Below the pieces are notes generated by a model that ran no database searches, was not told the origin of the DNA, and saw only the letters and a program-made list of their open reading frames with translations. DNA of 64,000 bases, taken from contig CM075852.1 of assembly GCA_037975125.1 (NCBI GenBank), forward strand, positions 10,978,814 through 11,042,813. Reading direction: 5' to 3'. The stretch's first letter is position 1, and each line of letters starts with the position of its first letter. This document shows positions 38,215 through 50,640 of the stretch, in pieces. The position numbers and the translations under genes were made by a program. The DNA is from Latrodectus hesperus (taxonomy: Eukaryota > Arthropoda > Arachnida > Araneae > Theridiidae).

Positions 38215-38735
38215 GCCAACAGTTGCTTTTACGAATTAAAGAAGTATCTAAAATCAAATCTAATTGAAAGGAAGACAAAGTTATTAATTTATAAATGCCT
38301 AATCAGGCCTATTCGCACATACTCATCAGAAACTTTACAATGATACAAAAAAAAATAATAACGTTTTTGGAATCTTTCAGATGCAGATACTAAGAGTTAC
38401 TTTTGAGGGTATACAAGCTAATAGCTTATGAGTCACACCTTTAAATTTAATACTTTATCTTACTTTCAGAGAACTAAACGTAATCTAATTCATAAAAATT
38501 CAACGAATTAGATGGACTGGTCATGTTATTAAAGTGAAGAAAAAGTGTTCAACACGGAAAATATTCCTAGCCAATCCCTTTGGAACAACTGAGAACTAAA
38601 GGCGGATTTAATTTTAAATGGGCTGATTGCCTAGAAAGGGATCTCGCCATTTCAAGAGTGATCAATTGGAAGACAATGATCCAAAATAGAGAAACTTGAG
38701 GGAAATTCTTGAGAAGGCCAGGGTTGTCGTACCAC
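38215..38735 (+). pseudogene. decayed RTE-like LINE, 3' part
   Basis: Broken plus-strand frames match the C-terminal region of the LINE at 32.3-35.5 kb: ERKTKLLIYKCLIRPIRTY near 38280, IRWTGHVIKVKKK near 38510, then KWADCLERDLAI near 38620 and PGLSYH-stop near 38730. Several stops and frameshifts. Related to, but clearly diverged from, the 32-kb copy. Confidence 0.75.
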
Positions 38736-39244
38736 TGAGGAAGGAAGAACTGCCTTGTCTAGCAATTCTTCTTTATCTGTTATCAGCTTAAAACATCTGA
38801 TTAGTGGTGCTGACTGTCTTCGATCATCATTCTTCACTCACAGGATCCTTCTATATGGCATATATTTTACAGCTTCATATATTGCTGTGCTTGTGTATTC
38901 TATTAAATCACTATTCTACATCCTGCCCAGGTTGATTAGTCATTTTATTACTATCAAGGAAAGCTGCGCTGGGTGATGATTTATCAAGATATCTGTACTC
39001 CAAGATTTTCATTAATTCAATAACTTTCTACATAATGCAATCCAGTTTAATAATGTATATGCAAATAAATACTCCATTATTGTTGTTAATTCCTGGTGCA
39101 ACAATCTTAATGGCTTGTATAATGTACAGAAAAATCTAATTAAGTGCGATACAAATAAAAAATTTTACTATGGTGTTATATTATGCCAACATAGTTAGAA
39201 TATTGTATAAAAATTTTTATTAAAATTTGTATACATGCATAGTA
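38736..39244. other. no gene seen
   Basis: AT-rich spacer; the ORF at 38755-38976 starts inside the LINE relic's flank and is not supported. Confidence 0.5.
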
Positions 39245-39258
39245 TAGTTACTAAATGA

Positions 39259-39456
39259 TCAGCCTTTCATCCCTTCAGTGGGTCTATAAAGTGAGTACCA
39301 AGCATGCTTGGGAACTAAACACTGGGGGTTTCACGTTAGGTTGACCACCTAACTGGGACATATGCTTCGCACCCCAGGGTCCTCGGTCATGAAAACAGTT
39401 ATGGGCATTGTTGGCCTTGGCCCACATGGGCTGTCGTGCCACGTAATTAAGTTTGT
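39259..39456. repeat. unclassified 198-bp retroposed unit
   Basis: A GC-richer block flanked by perfect 14-bp direct repeats tagttactaaatga (39245-39258 and 39457-39470), which is the footprint of LINE-mediated insertion. It contains the palindrome ccaagcatgcttgg. No tRNA head or coding frame is obvious, and its strand is undetermined. It may be a SINE or the 3' end of a LINE. Confidence 0.7.
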
Positions 39457-39470
39457 TAGTTACTAAATGA

Positions 39471-42400
39471 ATAGACTCATTAGTAATATAAATACAAATT
39501 CTATTTAAACAAAATTTCATTTAATTTGATGAAAATAAAAACTTTTCTTAGAACATTAAATTGCTAATATATGCTGTTTACTTTTAGCTCTAATCAGTGC
39601 TAAAATTCTTTTCGGAATATTGAAGTTACATAATTTTTATAAGATGTAATTATGATCAACACTAATATGCTCCAAAAGAAGGATTGTATAAATTATTTTA
39701 CATTAGGAATGAACATTTTAGAGAATTTACTTTCCCCTCCATCAATCTTCTATTGGGTTCATGTCTAAACTACATTCTGCTCATGGATGGATTTTCTGTA
39801 AATCTGCAAAAATGTTTTCTGTAGATTTTCCTGTTTTAAAAAATAATTTTTTCCGCCTTTATGGTAATATGCCATAGATTCCTACAGTAAAAAATCAACT
39901 TTATAGAAATTATTGATCCAATTTCCACTATTATAAAAAAAGTTCCTCATTTTTTGGTACTTTTTATTCATTGCGTTTTGATCATATAGTAACGCGCGCG
40001 CGATCAACAATTTACTCGATACTATCGATTCAATTTATAATCGATTGATTAAATTTAAATTTTTGAACCATACATTATGAGGGAATTTCTCTTCACTTTG
40101 TTTACCGACGGATTAAGATCTGTCTTCAGTATTTTTATCCATTAATTCAACAAAATTATAAGTAAGCTTGAAATCATTTTATCCTAATCAAATTTTTTTC
40201 TAAAATAATTTCCCAATTTCGTTTGATTTATTATGGCAAGAGTAAAATTACTTAGCATTACGTTAAAAAAGTTCTTATTACCATGTTATCATTTATTAGG
40301 ATTATAATCCGTTGTTTAATTATAATAAATTAATTGGAAACATGCAATATCTCCACTTATTAAAAATGATAAGCTTTTTGCGAACCTTGACAATTTACTA
40401 ATTGAATTCTACGCTCAGCACAAGGCTTAGTAATTTCTGTTGATTTGAAATTCCTGGTGCTATATAATTATAAATTGAAATTATACCTCTTATTCTCTCG
40501 CTAAAAACAATATCATCTTCTTTTGGGGCATAATATAATTGTTCTGTAAAAATTCTCGAAAATATAATTACTTTTTCCATATTCTCCTAACCTATTTGTT
40601 ATATCATAGAATTTTAAATTGATATTTCTTTACTCCTGGATACTGTTTTCAGTGATTTAGGAATTTTTTAGCAATTTGAGTTTGAGAAAAACAAAAGTTT
40701 TTTTAAAAAAAATTGCTAATAAATCTGCCCATATTTGTTGGAGAAGTTTTATTTCTAAAGCTTATTTTGCTCACCACATTTGTAAAAATGTTATATTAAC
40801 AGCTTTTAATAGTAATATTATTCTTTTGATAAAAAGTTAAAGAGGATAAATTGATTTATATAAATAAATTCTTTTTTCCATAATAACCTACCTAGTTAAA
40901 AATTATTAAAAATATGAAAAATAGCCAGAATTTTTTACCGTTGTTTTTATTAAGCAAACAATTTTTCCACTATCATTTGCAGCAACACTCTTCTTCAAAA
41001 ACTCAAAACAAGCTTAAATAACAAATTTATTTTTAAAAATTCAAAACAAACTTAGCGAAAGATATAAAAAAAATATTAAAAAATTTTACAAAAATACCCT
41101 AACTTTTGTGAAGAGAAATAATATTTACTTCTTAAAAAAGTATGTTAAAACATAAATAAACTGACTGATCAGTAGGTAAAAAGTTTATTGTACAATCATA
41201 TTTAAAAAATGATTTTGATTAAAATACTTTCAAAACTAAGAAATGCTTTTTATCATCAATCTAATAATAACTTCTATATTGTGTATAGCATTTTATTACT
41301 ATTATCCGAAAAACGTTTCAGTTCAGTTTCCCACAGAACTTGTTCTAAATGGATCAGATTTTATGTAATTGTTCTAATGGCAACAAAACTTATTCTAATC
41401 GAAGTTTGATGAATTTGAGGCCACTGTGTTATCTGTTGTTGATTATCACTAACATCATTTTCTAGAAATCAGTATTGCATAGGCTAAATTGTATCGATAA
41501 ATAAGTTATTTATATATACAATGCTAATATGATTTCTACTCTTACTTATTGCAAACAAAGGTAAAATGATTAATTTATTGTTTACATAATTCATAGCATT
41601 TTAATTTGTGTAGCTCATATTCATAACCTGTATATTTGTTTATTTTACCACATCTATCAAATAAGAACTGTAAACATAAATTTTTCATTGTATAATTTTT
41701 GTCTGCCATTATTTAAGAAAGAATTTTTAAGAAATAAATTTGTGATAAAAATAATCGCATATTAATTATTATATTTTATATTATTTTCTTAGTATTTTTT
41801 ACTTAAATAAAAATTGCTGACACATTATAATACTTTACTTTAATATTCAGAAATAAAAAAAATTTAAGACATTTTCTCAAATTATAATTAAATATCATTT
41901 GTTTAGATTGAAAATTGGATTAATGAAGAATATGTGTATTTCTCTTGTGTAAAGCAAGAATTTTTTAAAAAAACTTATATACGTTTCCTGTATAGTAATT
42001 TCTAAAACCTTCATGATGCTTGTTAACCCTTTCATTTTTTTTTTCTGATAGGGAAATTATTTTTATTCCTACATTTCTCTAGTGCTTAAAGCTTCGCACA
42101 TCCTACCAGCATAGAATGTGCAAATGCTAAGATACTTTGTATCAAAGATACCATTTATCTTGAAATTTATTCAAATTATCAAACATATTTTTGAAATATA
42201 TTCCATGGCGAAAAGCAAAAACGACTTGGGAATGTTGTGTATTCTGGACAGAATAGAGAAGACATTTTGGCGGTATTTCGACGGGGAGACTTTATTTTGA
42301 TGTCAGATTATTTGCCCCAGCAAAACATCGTAAAACAAGAGTTGGAAAATATAAAGAAGGAGATTTAGATCGTAGGAAGGGATGGAAAAAGGGCGCCAAG

Positions 42401-43703
42401 GCAAAAGGAACTTTCTATATCTATATACGCGCACCTCATTGAATATTCAGAAATGGACAAAAGATGGGTTGGCGAAAAAGTAGGAAAGGGCATATAGACG
42501 CCCCATTCCATTTTTGATTTTTTTTCTTTTCCGCCAACAAATTGGATTTTATGATACTATAAAAGTTTCTTTTTCTTTCGGGATGCAGTAAAAAGAATGA
42601 AATTTTTTAGCTTTATAAAATTTTTCCTTTGTGATGTCTTACACTTAATTGCTTTATGTATTTATGCACGGTAACAAGTTTACCAAATATTATTGGCATG
42701 TAAAATTCTCTTAAGCGTCAAATTGGGTTATTGCATTATAAAATGTATAATGTATTGCATTGACATCGAAAAGTAATATCATATTTTTATCATGTGGTAT
42801 GTATTAGATTAAAATTTATTTCGCCTGCCTTTATTTCTTTTTTATTTCTCTGAGTTAGAATAGTTACATTGTTATTTAAATCGGTTTTTCTATTTATTCT
42901 TCAATAAAATAAAATTATAATTTTTTTATCTACTTTATACTTTACAAAGTTTTTCTTAGGCATACATTTTTTACGTTATGCCTTATTTGTGGAATTCTAT
43001 AAGCATGAAATAAAATATTTTGTTTTAGAAGGTTAAGTAAAACATATTTGCATGATAACATTATATCTATACAGATATATGTATAACATATTTGCATGAT
43101 AACATATTATTATACAAGAAATTTCCATGGGTATTTCAATATTACAAAACAAATTTAATCAAAGTCAAAATTTGAGATAATTTGATGAATTTGAAAGGCT
43201 TACAAGTAATTATGTAAGCATTCTGAAGAAATAATTTTGATAAAATAAAGTTAATTTATTCATAAGAACTATGTATCTTTTTAATCCATGGCCATTATGT
43301 ATCCACAGCAGTATATTAATACATTTCTTATACCTATTAGTATGCAGAGACATCAATGCAATTTTCGCTTTTTAAACTGTATTTCATTTGAATCACACCA
43401 TAAGCCTTAGAAGGGAAATGTTGACTTTGCCTTATTGAAGTTTGGTTATCAAAGAGGAAAATACATATGAAAATAGAATAATCATCCAATATAATTAGCT
43501 GTAGTCAATTATTTTAAATATAATAATAACCGAGATTAATAGTTTTTTTTTTTTGCAAGAATAGTATGTAAATATAAATGTTATATAATTGCTAAATATA
43601 TCTGCAATATAAAATTTGACTAAGAATCTTACGTGTATTTTCCAGTCCTTTATAATACATTTCACTGCCCTAAAATTCCTTATAAAAAATAAAGGCATTA
43701 TTA
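39471..43703. other. no gene; AT-rich with a GC-richer patch at 42180-42540
   Basis: No gene or mobile element identified in over 4 kb. The patch 42180-42540 stands out in composition; a short ORF (42118-42300) overlaps it but has no recognisable domain. Confidence 0.5.
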
Positions 43704-43705
43704 TA

Positions 43706-44830
43706 CAGGTAACACTCCTATAACACGGTATCTTATAACACGGTTTCGCTATAACACGATTCGTAAATTGAGGGAAAATTCCTACAACACGTCATCCTAT
43801 AACAAGGTTTTGTTCCAATGTTAGAGCTTTTGGTTTTACCTACGTTATTTAACTTTCATCCCTGTGACCTGAAAACAAGTGTCTCACACTGCTAGTTGGT
43901 AGTCTACGTTTAGCCACAGTGTGTTAAAGAATAATTTTTTCATCTTTAAGACATTAAGCTTCAGCTCCAAGCAATGTCAAATAAAGTTAAAACACCATTC
44001 AAGAGGAAATTTATTTCTTTAGAAGCAAAGATACAAATCTTGGATCGCTTATTGAAAGGAGAAAAAGCATCCCACATTGGGAAAAGCCTTAATTTGAATG
44101 AAGCAACAGTCAGGACCATCAAGAAAAATGAAAAAGAAATCAGAACTGCAGTTGCCGCAGGATCTTCGACATCCGCAAAACGTTCATCTCGCCCCAGAAC
44201 GCCAATAATTGAAAAAATGGAAAAGGCACTCAGCGTGTTTTTCCATTTGGATCCTATGGAAAGGCATTGTGCAGTTAAGAATTTAACATTAAAAGAATTA
44301 CAAGAAGGCCTATGCTTAGCGGAAAATCTCGAGTCATTTTTCTTGGAAACAGACCCTTCCACGGAAAGAAGTCGAAAATTCAAAAGGGAGCTGCAAATCT
44401 GCTTAACTCTATACCGCGAAATTTACAATGACCTAGTAAGAACTAGTCAGCAAAGTTCGATTACAGATTTTTTTAAGAGGGGAAAATATACAAAAACTTT
44501 AAATAGAGAAAAAAGTTCTGAAAGTGAAGGCGATATCGTTCCACCCAAAAAACGTTCTCGGTTGATTGTACTGAGCAGTGACGACGAATAAATTCATTAA
44601 ATTAGGGTTGCGTTAGATTAAAATATTTTTTTCTTACTTTGTGTTGGATATACATTTATTAGTTAATAAAAATTAAGTTGCTTATGTCGAATTAAAAAAA
44701 ATATTTGTTTTGAATAAGTTTTTGGAACGTAACCCCCTTTTTGTACTAGTTCTGGGTCTCATACAACACGATTTCACACAACACGGCATTTTCTAGGAAC
44801 CTAACTACCGTGTTATAGGAGGGTTACCTA
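43706..44830 (+). mobile_element. pogo/Tigger deletion derivative
   Basis: An 1125-bp element bounded by TA (43704-43705 and 44831-44832). The 25-bp terminal inverted repeats (caggtaacactcctataaca...) differ at two positions. Inside each end are several copies of a tataacacgg-like repeat. It carries one ORF with pogo/Tigger DNA-binding and C-terminal parts but no DDE domain, so it needs a transposase supplied in trans. Confidence 0.93.
43974..44591 (+). CDS. Tigger transposase remnant: DNA-binding and C-terminal parts, DDE core deleted, 205 aa
   Basis: Residues about 9-58 form a CENP-B/Psq-type helix-turn-helix (RKFISLEAKIQIL...ATVRTIKK), followed by a basic Ser/Arg linker. From about residue 100 the protein matches the helical C-terminus typical of Tigger proteins (LTLKELQEGL, LYREIYNDLVR, SSITDFF), then an acidic/basic tail (PPKKRSR, SSDDE). 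Full-length relatives are about 500-600 aa with a DDE domain in between; none is present, so it cannot cut DNA. The frame is intact across the junction. It could still bind the element ends and the nucleus-directing basic stretch survives. Whether it is expressed, or acts as a repressor, is unknown. The ATG is the first in frame. Confidence 0.85.
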   Translation: MSNKVKTPFKRKFISLEAKIQILDRLLKGEKASHIGKSLNLNEATVRTIKKNEKEIRTAVAAGSSTSAKRSSRPRTPIIEKMEKALSVFFHLDPMERHCAVKNLTLKELQEGLCLAENLESFFLETDPSTERSRKFKRELQICLTLYREIYNDLVRTSQQSSITDFFKRGKYTKTLNREKSSESEGDIVPPKKRSRLIVLSSDDE

Positions 44831-44832
44831 TA

Positions 44833-47737
44833 CTTAATACGTATATTTTTATTCTAAAATAATTCACTTGTATCAAATACTTTTAGGACTTTTACTAATT
44901 TCATTTTTCTACTAATTCCAACAATTAATTTAAATCATTCATACATAAAAGAAAATATGTAGTATATAAATATAACATATACATCAAATATTAATCTTTG
45001 GGAAAATGAATGGGATCTAAGTAATTAGCGCTTAACCTTTATTCAATACGGGATATATTTATTCAAATTATTATCGTTACAAAGGTCAACATTTTCATAA
45101 CTTGTTTATTTTTAACAAGCTTTCCTAATTTTCAGTGATTCATATTGATTATTATTTTCATTGATTCATGTTCAAATCAATATATTCATGATATTGATTT
45201 TGTAGTATTTTAAAATACTGAGTTACATGATAAATATCTATATTAGAAGTAAAAGTGAAAATATCATTTGAGGATTTCACAGTCTTAATCAGTTACTATT
45301 TCAGCCCTTGTTGCTTTAAAATGAAACTGACAAATATACAAAGCAGAATTCAGTTTGCTTAATAAAAAAGTATCGAGCAAATAAACAATCTTACAATGAC
45401 AAAAAAAAAAGAAAAAAAAACTGTACGTATTAACTCATTTACTAAAAGATATTTTAAAATACTAAATTCTTAAGATGCTGGTAATTATAATATCACGGTA
45501 TTTTTACAGCAATTTCAACATTTATACACTTTTAGAAAATAACTTTTTGTTTTCCATAATAAAAATACTATTTTGAGTGTTTTAGTAACCACAAAAATAA
45601 AACCATATTACATCAGAGAAAAAGAAATTGATGTTGGCCAGTAATATTCAGAAATCTTTTGGAATATCACTTTTGATTCAAGGTGTTTTTTTAAAATAAG
45701 CTGCAAGAGTGCGATTCTCTACGTAGGGTCAAAATTCCTTTATAGTGACTCAGAATATGATGTGGCGTTGATTTATTCTAAAGTTTTAGATCACATGAAA
45801 AGAAGCAGACGATATAAGTTAATTAATCGATAAAATTACTAGCAAACGATATATTTGATAAGCTATACAAAATTATGAGCAATACATAAAACAATTTTTG
45901 AAGCTGGAATTTTTGAGACTTGCTGGATTTAGTATTCCGGCTGGTATTTCCTAAATAAAATCACCAAACGAAAATTATCTGAAGGGCATAGCAACGCAAC
46001 ACTACTTCCTCCAACAGATATTCTTTAATATCATTATGGTAACCCTAGGATTTGAAGCGCATCTAAAGTAAAAGTTCTGAGCTGACCGTTCCATTTCATG
46101 GCTATTCCGACCCCGGGGTTTAAAAGGGCTGCCCTTTAATGTCCTTCTCTTAAGTAAGTTCCAGAGAAATTAAGAGTTCGGCTGAAACGGCGGTCTGCTC
46201 GTAAAATCCTGATTTATGCGATAAGAGGCTGAATTCACATAAATGCATGGGAAGCACCCTCCCACGCCTTCGATTCCCCCTTAATTTAGTATTGCTCAAA
46301 CTTCTCTCCAGTCTGTGGTCCAAAACAACTCAGCTTTTAGTCCAAAATCTAAATTGCTCCTGTTTTTCTTGTTTTTATTAGGATTATCTAAAAGAGATCT
46401 ATGTTTGTGCATTCACATAAATAAAACTCCACGAGTCTTTGTTATTATAGTTAAAGTTAAACTAATTTAACAGAAGCCAATTTCTTTATGAAAACATTTT
46501 TGCAAGAGTGTATTAATTACCTACAACATTTGTTTTACTAAGAAAAATTTTGTGGAATATTTTATAAAACACTTTCATAGTTTTTAAAATTCTTCTAAGC
46601 ACAGCTTATTGCAAACTTTTCATTACTTTAAATTCTAATTTATAAAACTAAACAGTGAGTTGTCAGAATATACTTTTTTCAATTTATTTTGAGTAAAATA
46701 TTAATATGAATTGTATCTTTATAAGTTTGATGAAATCTATTATAAATAATGATATTAACTCCCCGATACAATTGAAATTGTCCATGTATAGATTTTCAAT
46801 GAAACAAAATTCAAGAATGAAGATATTAAAATAACAAAACGTTGTAAAATGCCAGAACCCATGAAATATCATATGATATGAATATGATCATGAGATAACC
46901 AAAGTATATCAGGAATAGGATTGAAAACAAACGTGCAATTTAATTTAAAACTTTTAGCATTTTATAAAAATAGTAAATTATGTGATAATCTTAAAAGCAT
47001 TCATAAAGGAAGCAGCTATATATATATGTATATATTTTTTTAATCTCATGCAAACTTTTCCAATATTCGTTAGTTATTTTCTCAGAAAAAGTCAACTTTC
47101 ATATTTCTGCGACACAGTAAAAAAATTCAATTATTTAAATATTCTCTTGGTAAAAATCAATTGAATGTGGGCTATTTTATTTATTTCGCTTCTAGCCTTT
47201 TTAGGCATATTCAAATCGACTTATATCTGCCAAGTATACATCAAGAATGCAACTCGAAGTCAATTTCCTTTATGCCATTATGTGTGTGTGATCTCATACC
47301 CTAACATAAAATCTGAAGTTCTAAAATGTGAATAAGGATTGCAACCAGTGCCAGTGGATGTTGGCATGTATTTTTTATACTTTTTCTGAAGTTTGATTCT
47401 AGAAGCAGCTGCATTCTATTGTGTATGCTTTCAATAAAAAAAACTTAATTTTTTTTTAAATCGGATTATTTATAAATTTTGAATTTGAAACTCTTCGCGT
47501 CAACTAAACGAATAACAGAGTTTGGGTGATAAATTAAGGAAAATATTTGAGTAGACAATTATCCTTTTACGTAAAAGGTTAATAAATGACACCAATTTTT
47601 ATCTGCTGTCTTGACTTTCACTTTTATTCTACATCAGTATACATATTATCATCAGTATACGATCACTTCTACATCAGTATGCATATTATCAATATAATGT
47701 AGTTCCGTAAAAATTGTGTGTGTGCTTAATATTTATA
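44833..47737. other. no gene; AT-rich with a GC-richer patch at 46070-46340
   Basis: No gene or mobile element identified. The patch 46070-46340 has higher GC and no ORF of note. A poly-purine run lies at about 45401-45420. Confidence 0.5.
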
Positions 47738-47745
47738 CTATAGAA

Positions 47746-48302
47746 CAGGGCTTCTTAAACTATGGGTCGCGACCCCATTTGGGGTCGCATAGCAAAATTC
47801 TGGGGTCGCGAGAGATAAAAATACAATTTAACAGAAAATGTTTTTTAACTTATAAAATTATTGTTATAAAGATAAAACAACAATTATCGTAGATAAATAT
47901 ATTATAAAATCTTCTAGTTCGGAAAGATTTTTTGTACCTGCATTTCTATTAAGAGTATTATAATACTCTTAATAGAAATGCAGGTACAAACCGAAAAACC
48001 GAAATGATCCTGAGAAATATTATCAACAAAATTTCTAGGTAATTGCTGAAGAAACTATATAAACATTTTGAAACAATAATATATACAATTTTATAATTTT
48101 TTGTGTAATTTTTAATTTTAGATTTTTGTATGTTTCAAAACGAATTCTAAACTTATATATTTATATATGTATATGTATATTGTTACCTAATAAATAAATC
48201 ATCAAAAATATTAATTTATTTTTCTTTTATATTTGTATGGGGTCGTCAAGAAACTCGAAATCATAAATGCGGTCGTGAATTACAAAAGTTTAAGAAGCCC
48301 TG
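47746..48302. mobile_element. hAT-type MITE
   Basis: A 557-bp element with inverted ends cagggcttcttaaact / agtttaagaagccctg and a perfect 8-bp target-site duplication ctatagaa (47738-47745 and 48303-48310), the hallmark length of hAT elements. It has no coding capacity. The left end is followed by an inverted gggtcgcgaccc stretch and the centre holds a perfect palindrome. Confidence 0.93.
47931..47990. repeat. perfect 60-bp palindrome inside the hAT MITE
   Basis: Two 30-base arms (tttgtacctgcatttctatt and ten more bases) meet with no spacer and, by my reading, no mismatch. The axis is between 47960 and 47961. Confidence 0.95.
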
Positions 48303-48310
48303 CTATAGAA

Positions 48311-49112
48311 CAACAAATAATATATATTTATTTCTCTGAGCCATGGGTACTCAAAATGAAAGTTTCAGTCTGAGCACCTACATAATTGCTGGAAGAAATT
48401 AGAAAGAGAGCCACATACTCCTTTATTGCACTGCAGAAGTCAAACTAATGCTCGAAACAATCTCATTTGATTATAATTTTTCCAGCTACAGACACCATTT
48501 TTCTTAGAAGATTATTTATTTTAATTATTCAAGTGGTTATTGTCTATCTACTTCAAAAATAGCTACCGACAATTTGTCTGTGTTTGTCTTTTGCAGTAGA
48601 AAGAAGACAAGTTTAATTTTCGACAGGAAAAAAAAAAGAAAAGCATTAAATTTCTGAATGCCTTGAGAATAAAATGAGATACAATCCTAAATACTGCCAA
48701 TTTCATAGTATTCTTCTTCTTCTATATTAATACTGCCAATTTCTTATTTGAAATGGACAGCTCTTGTCACTATAGCAACCGCGACTAAAAAAACTACTTG
48801 AAAGTGAGATATTCTTGTGTATGACTAACAGTAAATGATCCTCAGGTAGTGTTATGTGAAAAGAAATTTATCAGCCTAAGTTGTGAAAAAAGAAAGTTAC
48901 TGAAACATTTGTTGTTAGTCGGAATTGAAACAGTTAAAGTCCAAACGGAATCACTCATCACTGGTGTTTAACCACCATTCAATCTACACTTGGATAAGGA
49001 ACAATGATATGATATCCGTATAATTCAAGTTCAATTTTCATGCATGATTTTGCTATGTTCTACTAGACATTTGAAAGAGTTTCTAAAATAATAGGCAAGT
49101 TTTTGAGAGTAA
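48311..49112. other. no gene seen
   Basis: Mixed AT-rich sequence without recognisable features up to the left TA of the next Tigger element. Confidence 0.5.
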
Positions 49113-49197
49113 TACAGTAGAACTTCAATTATCCGAATCAATTTGAACCTGGTCCCATTCGAATAATCAAAAATTCGATTAATTATATTTTTTCGAA

Positions 49198-49399
49198 TCG
49201 CATTACAAACCCATCGGGAAAAGACCAAGGGGTCGGCCCAAACTCAGATGGTGGGATGCGGTAGATGAGGATCTTAGCGTTTTAAAAGTGAAGAACTGGA
49301 GGTCTGTAGCCAAGCAAAGGCCGGCGTGAAAAAGCGTTCTAAGGAAGGCCTTGGCCCACCCGGGCTTGTCGAATCAATAGAAGAAGAAGAAGAAAGAAG
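49198..49399 (+). mobile_element. 5'-truncated RTE-like LINE nested in Tigger
   Basis: A 202-bp insertion flanked by perfect 13-bp repeats atattttttcgaa (49185-49197 and 49400-49412). The frame 49207-49380 encodes the same C-terminus as the 32-kb LINE (GRPKLRW, VKNWRSVA, ALAHPGLS) with one in-frame stop near 49327 where tryptophan is expected. It ends in a (GAA)n tail. It inserted after the Tigger element. Confidence 0.9.
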
Positions 49400-49559
49400 A
49401 TATTTTTTCGAAATTTTTTATTATTTCTTGAAAAATGGGAGAAAAAACTATGTATTTTTAAAGAAAAAGGATTTAATGAAAAGACAACTCTTTTACGTGT
49501 TTATATACGTACAAGAGCAGTACATTAATACAATATGTACGTACAATGCTGTAAATAAA

Positions 49560-49858
49560 AATTATCGCTTGCTGGGCATTTCGGTAAGAGTACGTTGTTT
49601 CAATGTCTTCAACCGTTTTCAGGCAGTCAAATCCATCATCCGCTTGACAGTGAGAATGTTCTTGGGATCACACTCCATCCTCTTCAAAGCAGTTTCAAAA
49701 TCGGCAAATGTTTCACTAGCTGATGATCTTCTGTCTGCTTCAACTTGGACATTAAGGTCATCTTCTTTCTCGATACTTTCAATGAGTTGACCATCATTTG
49801 CAATTTGAAATCCAAGATCTGACTCATAACTCATTCTCCTACATCTTCTGAATATCAA
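49560..49858 (-). pseudogene. Tigger transposase C-terminus, broken
   Basis: The frame starting at 49858 includes DFETALKRME and ILTVKRMMDLTA, then a stop at 49619, and resumes in the same frame with KRLKTLKQRTLTEMPSKR to about 49560. These are the C-terminal blocks of Tigger transposases. The DNA-binding and DDE domains are missing. At least one in-frame stop. Confidence 0.75.
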
Positions 49859-50048
49859 AGAATTTTAAAAAGAATGTTTCAGAATTCCTCACAATTGATA
49901 TGTCATTCTTATCTTCTCTGAACTCCAAGATCTGACTCATAACTCATTCTCCTACATCTTCAGCAATATCTTCTGAATATCAAAGAATTTTAAAAAGAAT
50001 GTTTCAGAATTCCTCACAATTGATATGTCATTCTTATCATCTCTCTTC
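49812..50048. repeat. tandem duplication of about 113 bp
   Basis: ccaagatctgactcataact at 49812 restarts at 49925 and the copies match to the end, apart from an extra 12 bases in the second copy (about 49963-49974). It lies inside the Tigger coding region. Confidence 0.9.
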
Positions 50049-50189
50049 TCTTACCATTCCTTTTCTTGATCTTCATTTTTCTCATTTTCCATCTCTTCTT
50101 CAGTCTAATTTATTTTTCTGAAATTCTGAAAACAATTCGGATAATCAGCGATGGATAGACAAATTGCCGATAATTGGAGTTCTGCACTT

Positions 50190-50640
50190 AATTTCAAGAG
50201 TTATTTTTTACACTACTGATTATTTACTTTTTTTAAACAATATTGCACTTATTACTAAGTGATAATTTAATGAGTGCTAATAAGAAAAACAATGTATTTT
50301 TACATTTCTGATGGTAGGAATTTATGGGAAACCAAACTAAAAGTTGGAATTTCAATGATATTTCATAATTTCTTAAGAAAAATTGTGTCAAGTAAAGAAT
50401 ATATAACTCGCATTTATAAGCAAACTTCAATAATTTGTTGCTTGTTTACCATCCTTTTTATCCTTGTTTCTAGAGTTTTATATTAAAAGGGCAAGAATTG
50501 GTACAATTTTTATTTGATTGATTGATTGTGTGAAGTATAATGATACAAGGTTCTACCTAGGGAAAACTACGCCAAGCACATGTTGTATAAAATTTAGAAC
50601 ATTTATGTTATATAAGATTTTATAAAACAAAAAATGGTAA
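50190..50640. other. no gene seen
   Basis: AT-rich spacer between the Tigger element and the Jockey-like LINE; the short ORFs on both strands overlap and are not supported. Confidence 0.5.

Larger units (their letters stand above)
49115..50187 (-). mobile_element. decayed pogo/Tigger element with nested LINE
   Basis: The left end cagtagaacttcaattatcc and the right end (about 50170-50187, inverted) are degraded terminal inverted repeats of the Tigger type, next to TA at 49113-49114 and 50188-50189. The minus strand keeps only the C-terminal part of a transposase. A LINE fragment (49198-49399) is inserted near the left end, and part of the coding region is duplicated in tandem. Confidence 0.8.

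Noticed and set aside
43974..44591. 205-aa ORF as a host gene
   Set aside because: It lies between TA-flanked terminal inverted repeats of the same family, so it is part of a transposon; domestication is not shown.
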